Origin: Sacculina carcini
Lineage: Eukaryota; Arthropoda; Thecostraca; Sacculinidae
DNA length: 64,000 bases
Assembly (NCBI GenBank): GCA_916048095.2
Contig: OU696570.1
Location: 6,377,518-6,441,517 of the forward strand
Direction of reading: 5' to 3'
The notes below the pieces were generated by a model. It was not told where the DNA came from. It was given only the letters and a program-made list of their open reading frames with translations, and did no database searches. Position 1 is the stretch's first letter. Every line of letters begins with the position of its first letter. Shown in pieces: positions 47,618 to 58,287 of this stretch. The position numbers and the translations under genes were made by a program.

Positions 47618-47769
47618 TATTTGTTATTTGTATCACTTATTATTGTACAAAGATGTACAATAAGGAAAGAAACCGATTATCTAAGAAACTAGATAAACTG
47701 TGTATGAACAGTGCATGGAACAATGTAGGAGATAAGTCAATTATTTGTAATCTATCATCTAAGAAACTG
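47564..47769. repeat. 39-bp perfect inverted repeat at the Penelope 5' end
   Basis: 47564-47602 and 47731-47769 are perfect reverse complements (inner ends GATAAGTCAATTATTTG), separated by 128 bp. The right arm reads part of the element's N-terminal coding in inverted orientation. Inverted 5' fragments are a known by-product of Penelope integration. Confidence 0.85.
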
Positions 47770-47770
47770 G

Positions 47771-49137
47771 AATATGATGCTGAACACTTCGAAATCTAAA
47801 AGCTTGTTGGTTTCTAGGTCACGTACCGTTCAGCCTTCACATGGAGCTATCCTCATAAATGACGCCCAAGTCAGCGTGTGTGATGAGCTCAAAATATTAG
47901 GAGTACATGTAGACTCAAAACTGACATTTGAGAGTCACATTCGGAAGCTAGTTTGTTCGGCATCGCGGAAACTGGGAATTATAAGAAAGACATATCGAAT
48001 GTTCGGAAACAGCACAATCTCAAAAAGTTGTTTTTGCTGTTTCATTTTGCCAATTCTGGAGAAATGCGCCCCCGTGTGGTCTTCTGCTGCGGATTGTCAC
48101 CTCAATCTCATCAACAGAGTTGTTAGAACTTGCAAGTTCCTCTGTGGTGACATGGTTCTTGGTGATCTTTGCCATCGTCGAAAGGTCAGCAGCGTGTGCA
48201 TGCTGTACAAGGTCAAGCACAACGACCATCATCCGATGATCAAGTCAATTCCTGATGATTTCGTGGCAGCAAGAATCACACGGTTTACATCCCACATTCC
48301 CAGTTTACAGCATTCCCAGTGCATGGCTACAATTCGTTGTCGTACAAAGCAATTCCAACGTTGCTTTCTTCCGGTCACTGTGGCTACTTGGAACACGTTG
48401 AAGGAGGCTTTCTCGCAGAACAATTTGAAGAAATTCAAGGCCAAAGTAAATGAAATGCTACTGGAAGAGTGGAATTGACTGTTGAGTCTTATTAATTGTT
48501 TATTTATTCATATTTATTGTTATATATATTTTTATTTATTCATGTTTATTTTCTATTTATGCTTATTTTACTCTCTATTTATTACTATTTATTATTGGTT
48601 GTTGTTTTTTATTAAATTATACTTTTACTCAGTGTTGGCTGTTGTTTATTGAATCATATTTATTGTTGTTGCTGTTTATTGAATAATATTTATTGGTGTT
48701 GTTGTTGTTTATTGAATCATATTTATTTGCGTTGTTGTTACTTATTGAATAATATTTATATTTATAGTTGGATGTTTCTTATTGAATCATATTTATTGTT
48801 CTTGATTATTATTTATTACTTATTTATTAATATTTATTCTTATTTATTGATGGTTGTTATTTACTGAATCACATATATATTGTTGATTTTTATTATTTAT
48901 TGAGGAACGTGGGCGGAGTGACATTATGGAGTGTTATCGGACGATGGTATATTATTTGTTATTATTTATATATTATTTTCTTTCCAACCCTCTTTCTAGA
49001 CTTTTTTCTTTTCGAACTCTCTTTCTCTCTTGAACTTTTGGGCGCTTCCGGTACATGGGACCACATTAGGGTGGTAATAGTGCTTGCACTCTTCCCATGC
49101 TACTGGATTTGCCTGTAATTAATAATAATAATAATAA
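47771..49137 (+). mobile_element. LINE-B, 5'-truncated copy with (AAT)n tail
   Basis: Begins abruptly after the inverted repeat, carries the end of ORF2 (47774-48478) and a 650-bp AT-rich 3' UTR with repeated TTATTGAATCATATTTATTG. It ends in an (AAT)n tail at 49118-49137. The same 3' UTR is found split in AMD1 intron 3. Confidence 0.85.
47774..48478 (+). CDS. LINE-B ORF2 C-terminal fragment
   Basis: 234-residue open frame from the post-RT region: LNTSKSKSLLVSRSRT, LKILGVHVDSKLTFESHI, LPILEKCAPVWSSAA and LPVTVATWNTLKEAF. These are typical of jockey/CR1-group thumb and C-terminal domains. The RT catalytic motifs are missing because of 5' truncation. Confidence 0.85.
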   Translation: MMLNTSKSKSLLVSRSRTVQPSHGAILINDAQVSVCDELKILGVHVDSKLTFESHIRKLVCSASRKLGIIRKTYRMFGNSTISKSCFCCFILPILEKCAPVWSSAADCHLNLINRVVRTCKFLCGDMVLGDLCHRRKVSSVCMLYKVKHNDHHPMIKSIPDDFVAARITRFTSHIPSLQHSQCMATIRCRTKQFQRCFLPVTVATWNTLKEAFSQNNLKKFKAKVNEMLLEEWN

Positions 49138-49386
49138 CGGGAGGTCAGAATTTTCGCTGATGAAACGAGCAGTAATAACTAAAAGCATTGATTCACTTAT
49201 GGATTGAAAAGTTGATGTCATTGAAGTTTTTATTTAACCATACTTTATAATACTGTAAAAATTGTATCACTGAATTGAAATAACTGAAATAACTGAATTG
49301 AAAAGTAAGTGAAAGCTCCACAACACAAGCCAAGAAGCATAAATAAAATAAAACAAACAGATGAACACATACGTGTATACGTACAT

Positions 49387-49387
<1 letters not shown>

Positions 49388-49433
<46 letters not shown>
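49388..49433. repeat. (TA)n microsatellite
   Basis: About 22 TA units. Frames crossing it are artefacts. Confidence 0.9.
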
Positions 49434-49436
<3 letters not shown>

Positions 49437-50649
49437 GCTTTTCACTCGAATCTATCAAAAGCGCTCATAAACACAGATATATAAAAATGTGCATGTACGT
49501 GCACGCATATATAAATAGGTACACAAACACATACACACTGGGGCCATGACAAAAATAATAATAATAATCCTACTATGAATTTCAATGAGCAATTGGTTGC
49601 TAATCACAAAAAACATACAATTCATTCAAATATGAAAAACTTCTCCCACTCATGCTGTTGATTGTTTTAAAAGTTCCATTATCTGGCAGCGTGCCGTGGC
49701 ACTTCCTTTCATTATCTCCCATCACTGTTGTAGCAGCACCAAATACAAAACAATTGAAAATTTAGACAGCATAGCTATAGTTGGAAAAATAGAAACTAAA
49801 TCGAATCCAATGGAGTGTGAAAATGAATCCAGGGCCGACATGTAAAGAAGTATAGTAAATCATATTATTGGTGACAACAAACCTATCATGTGAATACTTG
49901 TATTTTTGCACAATTCAATCAGTCCTTCCATCACTTTACATCTCTCAAGTATTAGGTCTGAGCGTGGAATATCCAACACAGGCACTGACATGTTCCATTA
50001 AGTATTTCCTAAAGTATTTCAAGCCCCAGCATAAGCCAGCTTAGTAATGCCAACAAACAATATTACTCGTATAGCTGATTTCTTTGAGATGTTGATTGTC
50101 AAACCATGTTTCGTGCCAGCTGTTGACAACTAAGCTTAGCGCTTGTACCAAAATGATACGCCACGATGTAAGTAGGAAATATGCAATGAACGCATAGATA
50201 GCCCTGATATTCCAGTGGGCATCCTGTTTAGCTAAGTAAGATTTGATCGTCCAGTGTTTGCTGAAGTCGTATCGCATATGCTCATTTTAATGCTTGACCA
50301 AACATCATATTCAAAAATAACTTTCTTCAGTGTATTCTATATATCTTTTGAAGATCCACTTTTGCGCCCTGCAATGCCAGTCAAATATATCTAGCTGCAT
50401 TTTTAAGACAAATTGCTTCATATTTTGTATTTGTATTTGCCAAACCAACATAAAACAACAATCAAATCACACATACTCAAGATGTTAGGATGACTAGACA
50501 TAAGAAGTACATACTGCCCTTTCCAACATAAATAATATACAAAAATATTAATGTACAATAAAATATAGAACATTTACAACTAAAAAAAGAAAAATGAAAA
50601 CATTCACATCATGCAACGCTGTTCAGATGTCCCCATACGCATACGCAAC
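49434..50649. other. No recognisable gene
   Basis: AT-rich. Minus-strand fragments look weakly protein-like but are broken and match nothing I can name. The right end may be the 3' UTR of the LINE-E relic. Confidence 0.4.
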
Positions 50650-51286
50650 ATTGTACATTATTCATAACTTTGAATAAATCGTGTTCTTACTCTTGTCTTG
50701 AAAGTTCACATTAATTGGGACATTTTGATCGGTTTTGCTAATTGGTTCCAAAGTCTGATTCCTTCGTGAAAAAGTGTCAGGTCTCTTATTTTTGTGTGTG
50801 CAAAAGAAGCCGCAAATGTGTTCAAGTGCCCCGGATGTACGGCGATTTTTTTTGTAAATGGTAGACGAGTTTTGAATGCAATGCACATTTTCATTAGAGT
50901 ATTGTATTTTACCAGATCATAAAGTTTCATAGTGCTCAGCTCTTTGAATAATGCAGTGGAACGCTCATATTCTCAATGCTTCTCTTTGAGCGATTCTTAT
51001 TGGTTCCAAGTTTGTTTAGAAAGTATTTCCCAATGATTCGCAACATTATTCTGTATAACTGTATATTTACTTTTGTGTCGAATATATACCGAGTTTTACT
51101 CAATATAAAATATATTTTGCTCAGATGAGAAGACACTATGCATTTGTTCATTCCAGTTCAGAGCTGTCAAGGATGACACCTAGAAATTTTGCTTTTTCAC
51201 TTCTCTCGAAAATTGTGCTTCCTAATTTTACAGTGTCAAATTGACAGCTAGGCCTCCTACCAAATAATATGTCAGGATTTTGCAAT
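50650..51286 (-). pseudogene. LINE-E relic, ORF2 C-terminal region
   Basis: Decayed minus-strand coding in several frames. Near 51170-51290 it has FDTVKLGSTIF and FLGVILDSSEL, the post-RT LGVxLDxxL motif. Near 50700-50930 it has LVKYNTLMKMCIAFK and LFHEGIRLWNQLAKPIK. Frameshifts and stops separate the blocks. It ends where Gypsy-4 inserted; target sequence GCAAT lies at 51282-51286. Confidence 0.7.
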
Positions 51287-51566
51287 TGTTGTGTATTTAC
51301 AAGAGTGCGTGTGCGCTTTTGTGGTGTGTGTGTGTGTGTGTGTCGTGCGTGTGAGTTGTGCGTGTGTGCGTGTACGTACGGTGTCTACAACAACTAGTCA
51401 TGCGTGTGTTTGAGCGGGTGTATGTTTTGTATGCTTGTGTGTCAGGAGCTGTGTTTGTGAATTGTAACAAGCAATGGGCTTCAAGTGGCAGTGTACAGTA
51501 AGGAGTTGAATAGAGAACATCAGTTAACATTGTGTGTTTGATTTCATCGATAGTGGAGACATAACA
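51287..51566 (+). repeat. Gypsy-4 5' LTR
   Basis: 280 bp containing a (GT)n stretch (about 51324-51344) and ending GAGACATAACA. The border is set by GCAAT on the left and by the primer site on the right. Confidence 0.93.
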
Positions 51567-51585
51567 GTGGTGTCAGAAGTGGGAT

Positions 51586-54171
51586 ATGGAGGAACATTTA
51601 GCAGCGATGCTTGCGGAGATGCAAGCACAGAACAAAGCTCTGATGACTTTAGTAAGAACTGCTGCGCCAGCGGCGTGTACAGTCACGGCTCCATCGTTCA
51701 CTGAGTTCTGCAGCGATAAGGAGCGCTGGCAGACCTACTTGGAGAGGTTCAAACAGCATTTGGTGTCCTACAATGTTATGGACGAGTTACAACGCAGAGC
51801 ATTATTTCTGTCCTGTGTGGGCACAAGCACATACGAGCTGCTCACAAATATCTTCGCCGGCAGCAGCCTGTCTGAACAGCCACTCGACACTCTCACCTCA
51901 GCACTGACCGAGCACTTCAAGACAACCGTTCATGTCCTGGCTGCCAGGTATGACTTTCAGCAATGTGAGATGAAGGAATCGCAGACGTACGCAGACTGGG
52001 TCGCCGAGCTGCGAGGTATCGCAAAGGATTGCAATTTTAAATGTCAAGTGGACAAATGTGGCAAGAGCTACGTGGATGAGCAAATACGGGACCAAATCGT
52101 GGCCAAGACACCACACGACGAAGTGCGTCGAGCCTGTATCGCTCAGATACACCCTGATCTTCCGACAGTGCTGAATATAGCTACTAACTACATGCGCACG
52201 ACAGAAACAGCGGGCCGCCTGACACGTGAGAAGAAAACACAGAAAGATATTGAGGTGAACAAAATGTGCGATTACTACAGCAAGAAAAGTACTCACAGAA
52301 CGGCCGCAGAGACAGTGAAACTTAAGTCATGTCCTCGTTGTTTTGTGGATCATGATAGACGCTCATGTCCTCATAATCGCAGAACGTGCCATGTGTGTCA
52401 GCGTGTGGGTCATCTGGCGTCAGTATGTACATCAGCTGGGGGTCGACAAGCGCCAGGTCAGCGCGACATTCCTGCAGTTGGGTACCGAGGTACCAGACCT
52501 CCACGTGGTTCCGGACATCAAGGTGGGGCTCGAAGAAGAGATTTTATCCATGAGGCTGACGTCATCGATGAACAAGGCGCAGAAGCTCCTGGAAATGTTG
52601 ACAGTATTTCAGAAAGTCTCCATGGAGTTCAGTCAGTATATACGTGTGATAGATCGCGTGTTATGCTTGACATATTCGTCAATGATCATTCTGTGCGGTT
52701 TCAGTTGGATACAGGAGCGACATGCTCCTTGGTCGGATTACGGGGGTATCAAATGATTGGCTCTCCTGAATTGGTAGCCACAGGAAGTCGACTGACTGCT
52801 TACGGGAATCAAAGAGTTGCAGTGAAGGGAACATTTACAGTTTCTGTGCAACTAGGACAACAAAAGAAACATCTACCGCTTATAGTAACGGACTCAGAGA
52901 TGGGTGGAAACCTGTTTGGAATGGATTGGTGCCAGGCATTCAAAGTGTTGAATTTTAACATCCCAGATTTTACCACGCATGTAGTGCAGAAGACCGTTAG
53001 TGTGCCTGATGACAATTTGATACGCATTAAACCGGATGCAACGCCAGTATTTGCTGAAGCAAGACCAATCCCATTTGCACTCACGGATGCAGTTAAACAA
53101 GAATTGGATCGCTGTGTTGAAATTGGCATTATCCAACTAATTCCATTTAGTAACTGGTCGGCAGCAATTGTTCCAGTTATGAAGCCGAATGGCCGCGTTC
53201 GGATTTGTGGAGATTTCAAGGTTTTGAACGCCGCTATGGACGTCGACAAACATCCAATACCGTGCATCGACGAGCTCTTCCATAAACTGCGAGGGGGCAA
53301 GTTGTTCTCCAAACTGGATTTGGCAGATGCCTACCTCCAATGTGAGTTAGAAGACGAAGCAAAGAAAGTAGCTGTCATCAACACGCCGTACGGGTTGTAT
53401 TCGTACAATCGGCTACCGTTTGGCATTGCATCTGCGCCAGCTGTGTTTCAAAAGCTAATGGACACGATAACATCTGGAGTGCCCGGATGCGCAGCTTACC
53501 TTGATGACGTCATTGTGACCGGGAAGAACTACGACGAGCATTTGGAAAACTTGAATATCTTTCTTTCAAGACTGGCTGAATATGGATTACGATGCCGACG
53601 CGACAAATGTGAGTTTTTCAAGCCTTCTGTGGAGTACCTTGGCTACGTGATCAGCGAACATGGAAAGGTGCCTTCAGAGACAAACATCGAAGCTATCAAG
53701 AAATTGCCGCGACCTACTAATGTGTCGCAAGTGAGGGCTTTTCTGGGCAAAATAAATTACTACCACAAGTTTATCGCCAATATTGCTGATATATCTGCTC
53801 CTCTGAATGCTCTTCTTCATGCTTCAGTTGCAGAGTTTGTGTGGACTCCAAGATGTCAACATGCCTTTGACACACTAAAAACAAAACTGATCAATGCAAC
53901 TCACCTCACACATTATGACCCTCAAAATCCACTTGTACTAGCAACTGACGCATCAGCATACGGTATAGGAGCAGTTCTATCTCAACGTGTTGATGGAGTT
54001 GAGATGCCAATTGCATACGCTTCTAAAACTTTGGATGCGTCTCAGAAAAATTACTCGCAGGTTGAGAAAGAAGCTCTTGCAATAATGTTTGGTGTCACCA
54101 AGTTTCATCAGTATGTGTATGGTCGCGAATTTGAACTCATAACAGACCATAAACCTCTCGTATCCATCTGA
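51586..54171 (+). CDS. Gypsy-4 Gag-PR-RT-RNase H, interrupted
   Basis: 861 residues starting at the ATG right after the primer site. Gag with Cys/His boxes (CPRCFVDHDRRSC, CHVCQRVGHLASVC), protease (FQLDTGATCSLVG), reverse transcriptase (RICGDFKVLNAAMDVD, KLDLADAYLQCEL, YNRLPFGIASAPAVFQ, AYLDDVIV) and the first half of RNase H (LATDASAYGIGAVLSQ, ELITDHKPLVSI). The frame stops at TGA 54169-54171 exactly where the rest of RNase H should follow. Confidence 0.93.
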   Translation: MEEHLAAMLAEMQAQNKALMTLVRTAAPAACTVTAPSFTEFCSDKERWQTYLERFKQHLVSYNVMDELQRRALFLSCVGTSTYELLTNIFAGSSLSEQPLDTLTSALTEHFKTTVHVLAARYDFQQCEMKESQTYADWVAELRGIAKDCNFKCQVDKCGKSYVDEQIRDQIVAKTPHDEVRRACIAQIHPDLPTVLNIATNYMRTTETAGRLTREKKTQKDIEVNKMCDYYSKKSTHRTAAETVKLKSCPRCFVDHDRRSCPHNRRTCHVCQRVGHLASVCTSAGGRQAPGQRDIPAVGYRGTRPPRGSGHQGGARRRDFIHEADVIDEQGAEAPGNVDSISESLHGVQSVYTCDRSRVMLDIFVNDHSVRFQLDTGATCSLVGLRGYQMIGSPELVATGSRLTAYGNQRVAVKGTFTVSVQLGQQKKHLPLIVTDSEMGGNLFGMDWCQAFKVLNFNIPDFTTHVVQKTVSVPDDNLIRIKPDATPVFAEARPIPFALTDAVKQELDRCVEIGIIQLIPFSNWSAAIVPVMKPNGRVRICGDFKVLNAAMDVDKHPIPCIDELFHKLRGGKLFSKLDLADAYLQCELEDEAKKVAVINTPYGLYSYNRLPFGIASAPAVFQKLMDTITSGVPGCAAYLDDVIVTGKNYDEHLENLNIFLSRLAEYGLRCRRDKCEFFKPSVEYLGYVISEHGKVPSETNIEAIKKLPRPTNVSQVRAFLGKINYYHKFIANIADISAPLNALLHASVAEFVWTPRCQHAFDTLKTKLINATHLTHYDPQNPLVLATDASAYGIGAVLSQRVDGVEMPIAYASKTLDASQKNYSQVEKEALAIMFGVTKFHQYVYGREFELITDHKPLVSI

Positions 54172-54189
54172 TCTGATCATACTGATCCT

Positions 54190-55707
54190 GTGTTCGATCG
54201 ACTAGAGTCCGAGGAGGCGCACGAAATTCAGCAGGTGATTGAAGAGGAGCTGAATCAGAGTAAGAATCCTGTGAATCTCAGCAACATATCCAGAGTAACT
54301 TCTGCCGACAAAACAATGTCGGAGGTTAAACAGCGGATCTATGAAGACGCATGGCCAGAAAAATCTTCGAAATTAACTGTGAGTGTACAGTCTTTTTGGC
54401 AATTACGTAGATCTATATCTTTGTACAAAGGTTGCGTGATTCTAGAACGGCAAGGAAACGTGCGCCTCATTATTCCGAATGCGGGTCGAAAACGGGTTCT
54501 TGAAGAATTGCATGCTGCACATTGTGGAATGACTCGGATGAAGCAATTGACACGAAGATTCGTGTGGTGGCCCTCTATCGACGCAGAAATAGAGGCGTAC
54601 GTAAACGATTGTTCCATGTGCGCTCGGAACGCAAGAAACCCGCTAGCGTCGTTGCAACCCTGGCCGTTGACTGGCAAACCCTGGAAAAGACTTCATGTTG
54701 ACTACGCGGGCCCAATTGGCAGCTACATGTTTTTTATTTGCGTGGATTCATTTTCGAAGTTCCCATATGTATCCATGATGAACGTCGGCCAAACTACGGC
54801 CTCGGCAACTCTATCTGCACTTACACATATTTTCGCCATTGAAGGACTGCCCGTTTCCATTGTGTCAGACAACGGGCCACAATTTACTTCATCGGAGTTC
54901 AAACATTTCTGCGAGGTGCAAGGAATTTCACATACAACTACAGCACCATATCATCCATCGTCGAACGGCGAAGCTGAGCGTTTTGTACAAACCTTGAAGC
55001 ACGGACTGAGGAAGTTATCAAATGACGACTCCAGCAGCCGTAACAGCTTGGTGAAGATACTGGCGCAATACCGAACAACGCCTCATCCGTCACTAGACGG
55101 AAAATCACCAGCAGAAGTGTTACACGGTAGAATTCACCGTCATCTGCTGGATTGGAAACTCGACATCAACAAGCCGGCGTTAGCCAATTACAGGCGGTCA
55201 CTTCGTTACTTTGAACCAGGTGACAGGGTACATGCTCGTTGGTACCAGGGTTCTGGACGTTGGGTTTTCGGAACGGTTGTGCAACGCATGGGCGCAGTCA
55301 TGTATAAGGTGCGGACGGACGGAGTGGTCATCAGACGACATATTGATCAGCTTCGGCGGAGGACGTGTAACGAGCAGGAGCAACGGAAACACAACCAAAT
55401 AGATGTCAGTGGGCGTTACATGATCGATCGTTCAGAAATGTCCAGCTCCTCGGGTGGGCCGAATCAAGATCTGCCGTTAGCTGATCCGAGAGACACGGTG
55501 ACTTCAAATTGCGATCCTTCTGTCGTCAATCGAGACGCGAGTGTTACCCATTCGAGTCCCCGTCGTGAAATTCTTCCTCCTGATCATGACACACCGGATC
55601 GTTCCTCTCCGGGGCGGTCTGTGACCAGACAGAATCCAGGTGACTACCGTTCAAGTTTTCGTCGCACGGTCCGTGCTCCTGTGCGTTATACACCTGACCG
55701 TTTCTGA
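54190..55707 (+). CDS. Gypsy-4 integrase part of Pol
   Basis: Same frame as the upstream ORF; the reading continues from 54172 after the single TGA. Contains the integrase zinc region (HAAHCGMTRMKQL, CSMCARNARN) and catalytic core (HVDYAGPIG, IVSDNGPQF, SSNGEAERFVQTL), then an SH3/chromo-like tail with YFEPGDRVHARWYQG. The RNase H C-terminal half and the tether to integrase are missing, so an in-frame deletion of roughly 300 bp or more with a junction stop is inferred. Confidence 0.9.
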   Translation: MFDRLESEEAHEIQQVIEEELNQSKNPVNLSNISRVTSADKTMSEVKQRIYEDAWPEKSSKLTVSVQSFWQLRRSISLYKGCVILERQGNVRLIIPNAGRKRVLEELHAAHCGMTRMKQLTRRFVWWPSIDAEIEAYVNDCSMCARNARNPLASLQPWPLTGKPWKRLHVDYAGPIGSYMFFICVDSFSKFPYVSMMNVGQTTASATLSALTHIFAIEGLPVSIVSDNGPQFTSSEFKHFCEVQGISHTTTAPYHPSSNGEAERFVQTLKHGLRKLSNDDSSSRNSLVKILAQYRTTPHPSLDGKSPAEVLHGRIHRHLLDWKLDINKPALANYRRSLRYFEPGDRVHARWYQGSGRWVFGTVVQRMGAVMYKVRTDGVVIRRHIDQLRRRTCNEQEQRKHNQIDVSGRYMIDRSEMSSSSGGPNQDLPLADPRDTVTSNCDPSVVNRDASVTHSSPRREILPPDHDTPDRSSPGRSVTRQNPGDYRSSFRRTVRAPVRYTPDRF

Positions 55708-55739
55708 AGGTATGCATCGCGTATTTGAGTGTGGAGGAG

Positions 55740-56029
55740 TGTTGTGTATTTACAAGAGTGCGTGTGCACTTTTGTGGTGTGTGTGTGTGTGTGTGTATGT
55801 GTGTGTCGTGCGTGTGAGTTGTGCGTGTGTGCGTGTACGTACGGTGTCTACAACAACTAGTCATGCGTGTGTTTGAGCGGGTGTATGTTTTGTATGCTTG
55901 TGTGTCAGGAGCTGTGTTTGTGAATTGTAACAAGCAATGGGCTTCAAGTGGCAGTGTACAGTAAGGAGTTGAATAGAGAACATCAGTTAACATTGTGTGT
56001 TTGATTTCATCGATAGTGGAGACATAACA
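55740..56029 (+). repeat. Gypsy-4 3' LTR
   Basis: 290 bp with a longer GT array than the 5' LTR. Followed by target duplication GCAAT (56030-56034). Confidence 0.93.
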
Positions 56030-56034
56030 GCAAT

Positions 56035-56394
56035 GATCACTGTAAGTTTGTTGGAGATGAGCAAATTGTGTATGACCGCTATTTCTGAACTGATTTTTCG
56101 TACAGTTTAGTATAATAAAGTTATAATCAGACCAGTTTTCGATCTGTCAGTTCACTCAGTTTTTTTCTCTCTCAGTTTACTTTCGCGTTCTTTTCGCGGC
56201 TTGCTTGTGCAGCTGTCGGTAGGCTAATTTATGTGGTAGGGTGGCGTCAGTAGTACACTGCGCCTGCTATGCTTGGCAATGTGTGAAGTAGATTGAAAGT
56301 TAATCTATGACCTTTTTTGTACGTCTGACTTGGCTGAGCAGCTCGTGGCAACACGCGTGTGTACTGTCAATCATGTTTAGAAATAGCTTGTGTC
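56035..56394. other. Unassigned sequence, possibly U3 of an LTR
   Basis: No coding sequence. AATAAAGTT lies near 56115. It may belong to the LTR-like unit that ends at 56571. Confidence 0.35.
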
Positions 56395-56584
56395 CTGGTT
56401 GTGTTGCCGCTCTGTTTGGCCAACTCGCATTGCTTGTGGTGTATGGTGCCAACGACATGTGGTCGTGGGTATATAAACCGATGCGCGATGCGATATTGTG
56501 GGCGCGCGTGGGGCGGTGATGCCCACGCACGCCTGTCTGGAATATATCTTGATTTTTTGTTTGCTTTTACAAGCTATTTCGGCC
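56395..56584 (+). repeat. LTR-like promoter end with micro-LTR leader
   Basis: TATATAAA at 56470-56477 is followed 94 bp later by the terminus TTTTACA (to 56571). Directly after it comes AGCTATTTCGGCC (56572-56584), the same leader found after the 5' repeats of both micro-LTR elements. It is therefore probably the 5' end of a third, plus-strand member whose body is gone. The left border is unknown. Confidence 0.55.
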
Positions 56585-56587
56585 TTT

Positions 56588-57320
56588 TGTTTTGAAAGTA
56601 TTGTTTGTCTGCGACCCGGCTTCAGCAGCAGAGATAGTGCCCTCCAGTATTAGCAGCGACCTGGAAGACGAGGAGGTGCTCGGCGGCGTGTCAGGTTGAT
56701 GTGCAGGGGGACGGCAGGAGAGCATGGTGCCGGCAGGAAGCAGCGGAGGAGCTGCAGCCGAGGGTTGCTCGTCGTCCCGCCTGCACTGGTGTTGGACTCG
56801 TCGCCGGGCAGCTGGAAGATTCCTGGTGGAGGCTGCTGGTGCTGGTGGGTAGATGAGAGAGAGGCGCTGCTGAGGCCGGAAGAAGGAAACGAACGACGGC
56901 GACGGCGAGGCCTGCGTGAACGGTGGTGTCCCGGCTGTGTGCGACAGGGTGCTGAAGAGCACTGGAATCGACGGGAGCATAGTGGGTGCTGGGGTCGAGG
57001 TGTTGTACCCTGTCGCGGCAGCCGGTGATGAAGAGGACGGCAGGCTGCGGCGGAGCCTGTCTATATTGCGATGCGCAAGTCCTCGCTGTGAGCACACATG
57101 TTCGTCTAATGACCCGGTTTGGAGCATCGAAAACATACTGGTGTTTTCAGCTCGGGTGGTGTAGTAGTAGTGTTGGCATCCGAGCTGCCAGACGCTGTTG
57201 AAGTACGCGTGTCGTTTAACTTTTTACGAGACGTTTCTGGGCCCACACGATTCACAGTTTTTGTGGTGTCGTACATGGTCTCCTTGGCTACTCTGGCCGC
57301 TTCTTCGACTTCGCTCTTAA
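56588..57320. other. GC-rich tract, no gene recognised
   Basis: GC-rich and purine-skewed. Both strands have long frames of low-complexity composition (Ser/Pro/Ala-rich on the minus strand) that look like nothing I know. They may be coding remnants of the preceding LTR element. Confidence 0.35.
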
Positions 57321-57321
57321 C

Positions 57322-57657
57322 CTCTCTCCCTGGTCTGCCAAATCCTTCTATTTTTCAGCACCGCGTATCTTTAACTCACTTCCTTCTCACATTCGCGATT
57401 CTTCCTCATACGCATCCTTCTCTTCTGCTCTTAATCGTCATTTCTCCCTCGCTGCAGCATCTGACCGCAATATCGTGTAAACATTTACTTCGTGTTACCT
57501 TACCTTGCCTATGCCCTCTCGTTTTAGCATATACTTTTGTTGTTGCTTGTGTGGACTTACATTTTATTTCTAGCTGATTTCTTTCTTTCTGGTCCCTTCG
57601 CGCCCTTGTATCATTCTGGCGCTATACGAACTAAATGTTTGTTGTTGTTGTTGTTCC
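57322..57657 (+). pseudogene. LINE-C 3' end fragment with (TTG)n tail
   Basis: Encodes NLSPWSAKSFYFSAPRIFN and FSLAAASDRN on the plus strand, then UTR and a (TTG)n tail at about 57638-57655. Same family as 31008-34521. Confidence 0.75.
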
Positions 57658-58287
57658 AAGGCAATTGTGATTGCTTTGGAGAAATTGAGCTCATCATCCT
57701 GTACCTTGAACAGAGCTTTGAGAACCGCCTCATTGTTGACACTGCATATGAAACGAGTGCGCAGCGCCTCATATTGTGCATTTTTGATCACAGAAAAATC
57801 AAATGTAACCGCGTCATGGCGAATACGCGCGGCTAGTTCTTGTATTGTTTCTCCCGGATTTCTTTACATGTTCGACCAAAATCTGAATCGTTGCCGTATG
57901 ACAAACTTTTTCGGGTTGAACTGATACTCCATGAAAGCAGTGATCTCGCTCAACGTCAGCTCATTTATGTCTTTTGGAGGACTTTTCTGTCGAGACAAAT
58001 TGGACAGTAGCTTGTAAGTGGACGGCGATTGATTGGTTAGAAAAAAATGTGCTTGTTTGCCTTCAGCAATGGAGTGTGCACCAAGAAATGTCTGAAATCT
58101 GGACCAATAGTCCGACCATAACTCCTCACTAGCGTCAAACACCGCAAAATTAGGCACAGCAGCAGTATTACCAACAGTTTGTGAAACCCCTGATGTCAGC
58201 AGTGCTTGTGTAAGCAGCGCCATCTTTTGTTGGTGTTGTAACAGCTGTTCCTGCATCAACTTCAGTACCTCCTGTAGATCGGACATC
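57658..58287 (-). pseudogene. Gag relic of another Ty3/gypsy element
   Basis: The minus-strand Met at about 58287 starts MSDLQEVLKLMQEQLL. It continues with FDASEELWSDYWSRFQTFLG, THE gag-like NQSPSTYKLLSNLSRQK and FMEYQFNPKKFVIRQR up to 57864. A frameshift follows, and then VIKNAQYEALRTRFICSV to about 57662. The arrangement is that of gypsy Gag N-terminal and capsid regions. The 3' part is lost at the LINE-C fragment. Confidence 0.75.

Larger units (their letters stand above)
51287..56029 (+). mobile_element. Gypsy-4: Ty3/gypsy element with internal deletion
   Basis: LTRs 51287-51566 (280 bp) and 55740-56029 (290 bp), TGTTG...TAACA, differ in GT-repeat length and at least one base. A perfect target duplication GCAAT flanks the element (51282-51286, 56030-56034). 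The primer site TGGTGTCAGAAGTGGG begins at 51568. Gag-Pol is open except for one stop at a deletion in the RNase H/integrase connection. Confidence 0.95.

Noticed and set aside
51297..51530. His/Thr-rich minus frame shared by both Gypsy-4 LTRs
   Set aside because: It is an LTR and microsatellite artefact. Its duplication at 55544-55993 simply reflects the two LTR copies.
56567..57136. 189-residue Ser/Pro-rich minus-strand protein
   Set aside because: Low-complexity composition from a GC-rich tract, with no domain, splice signal or similarity that I can name.
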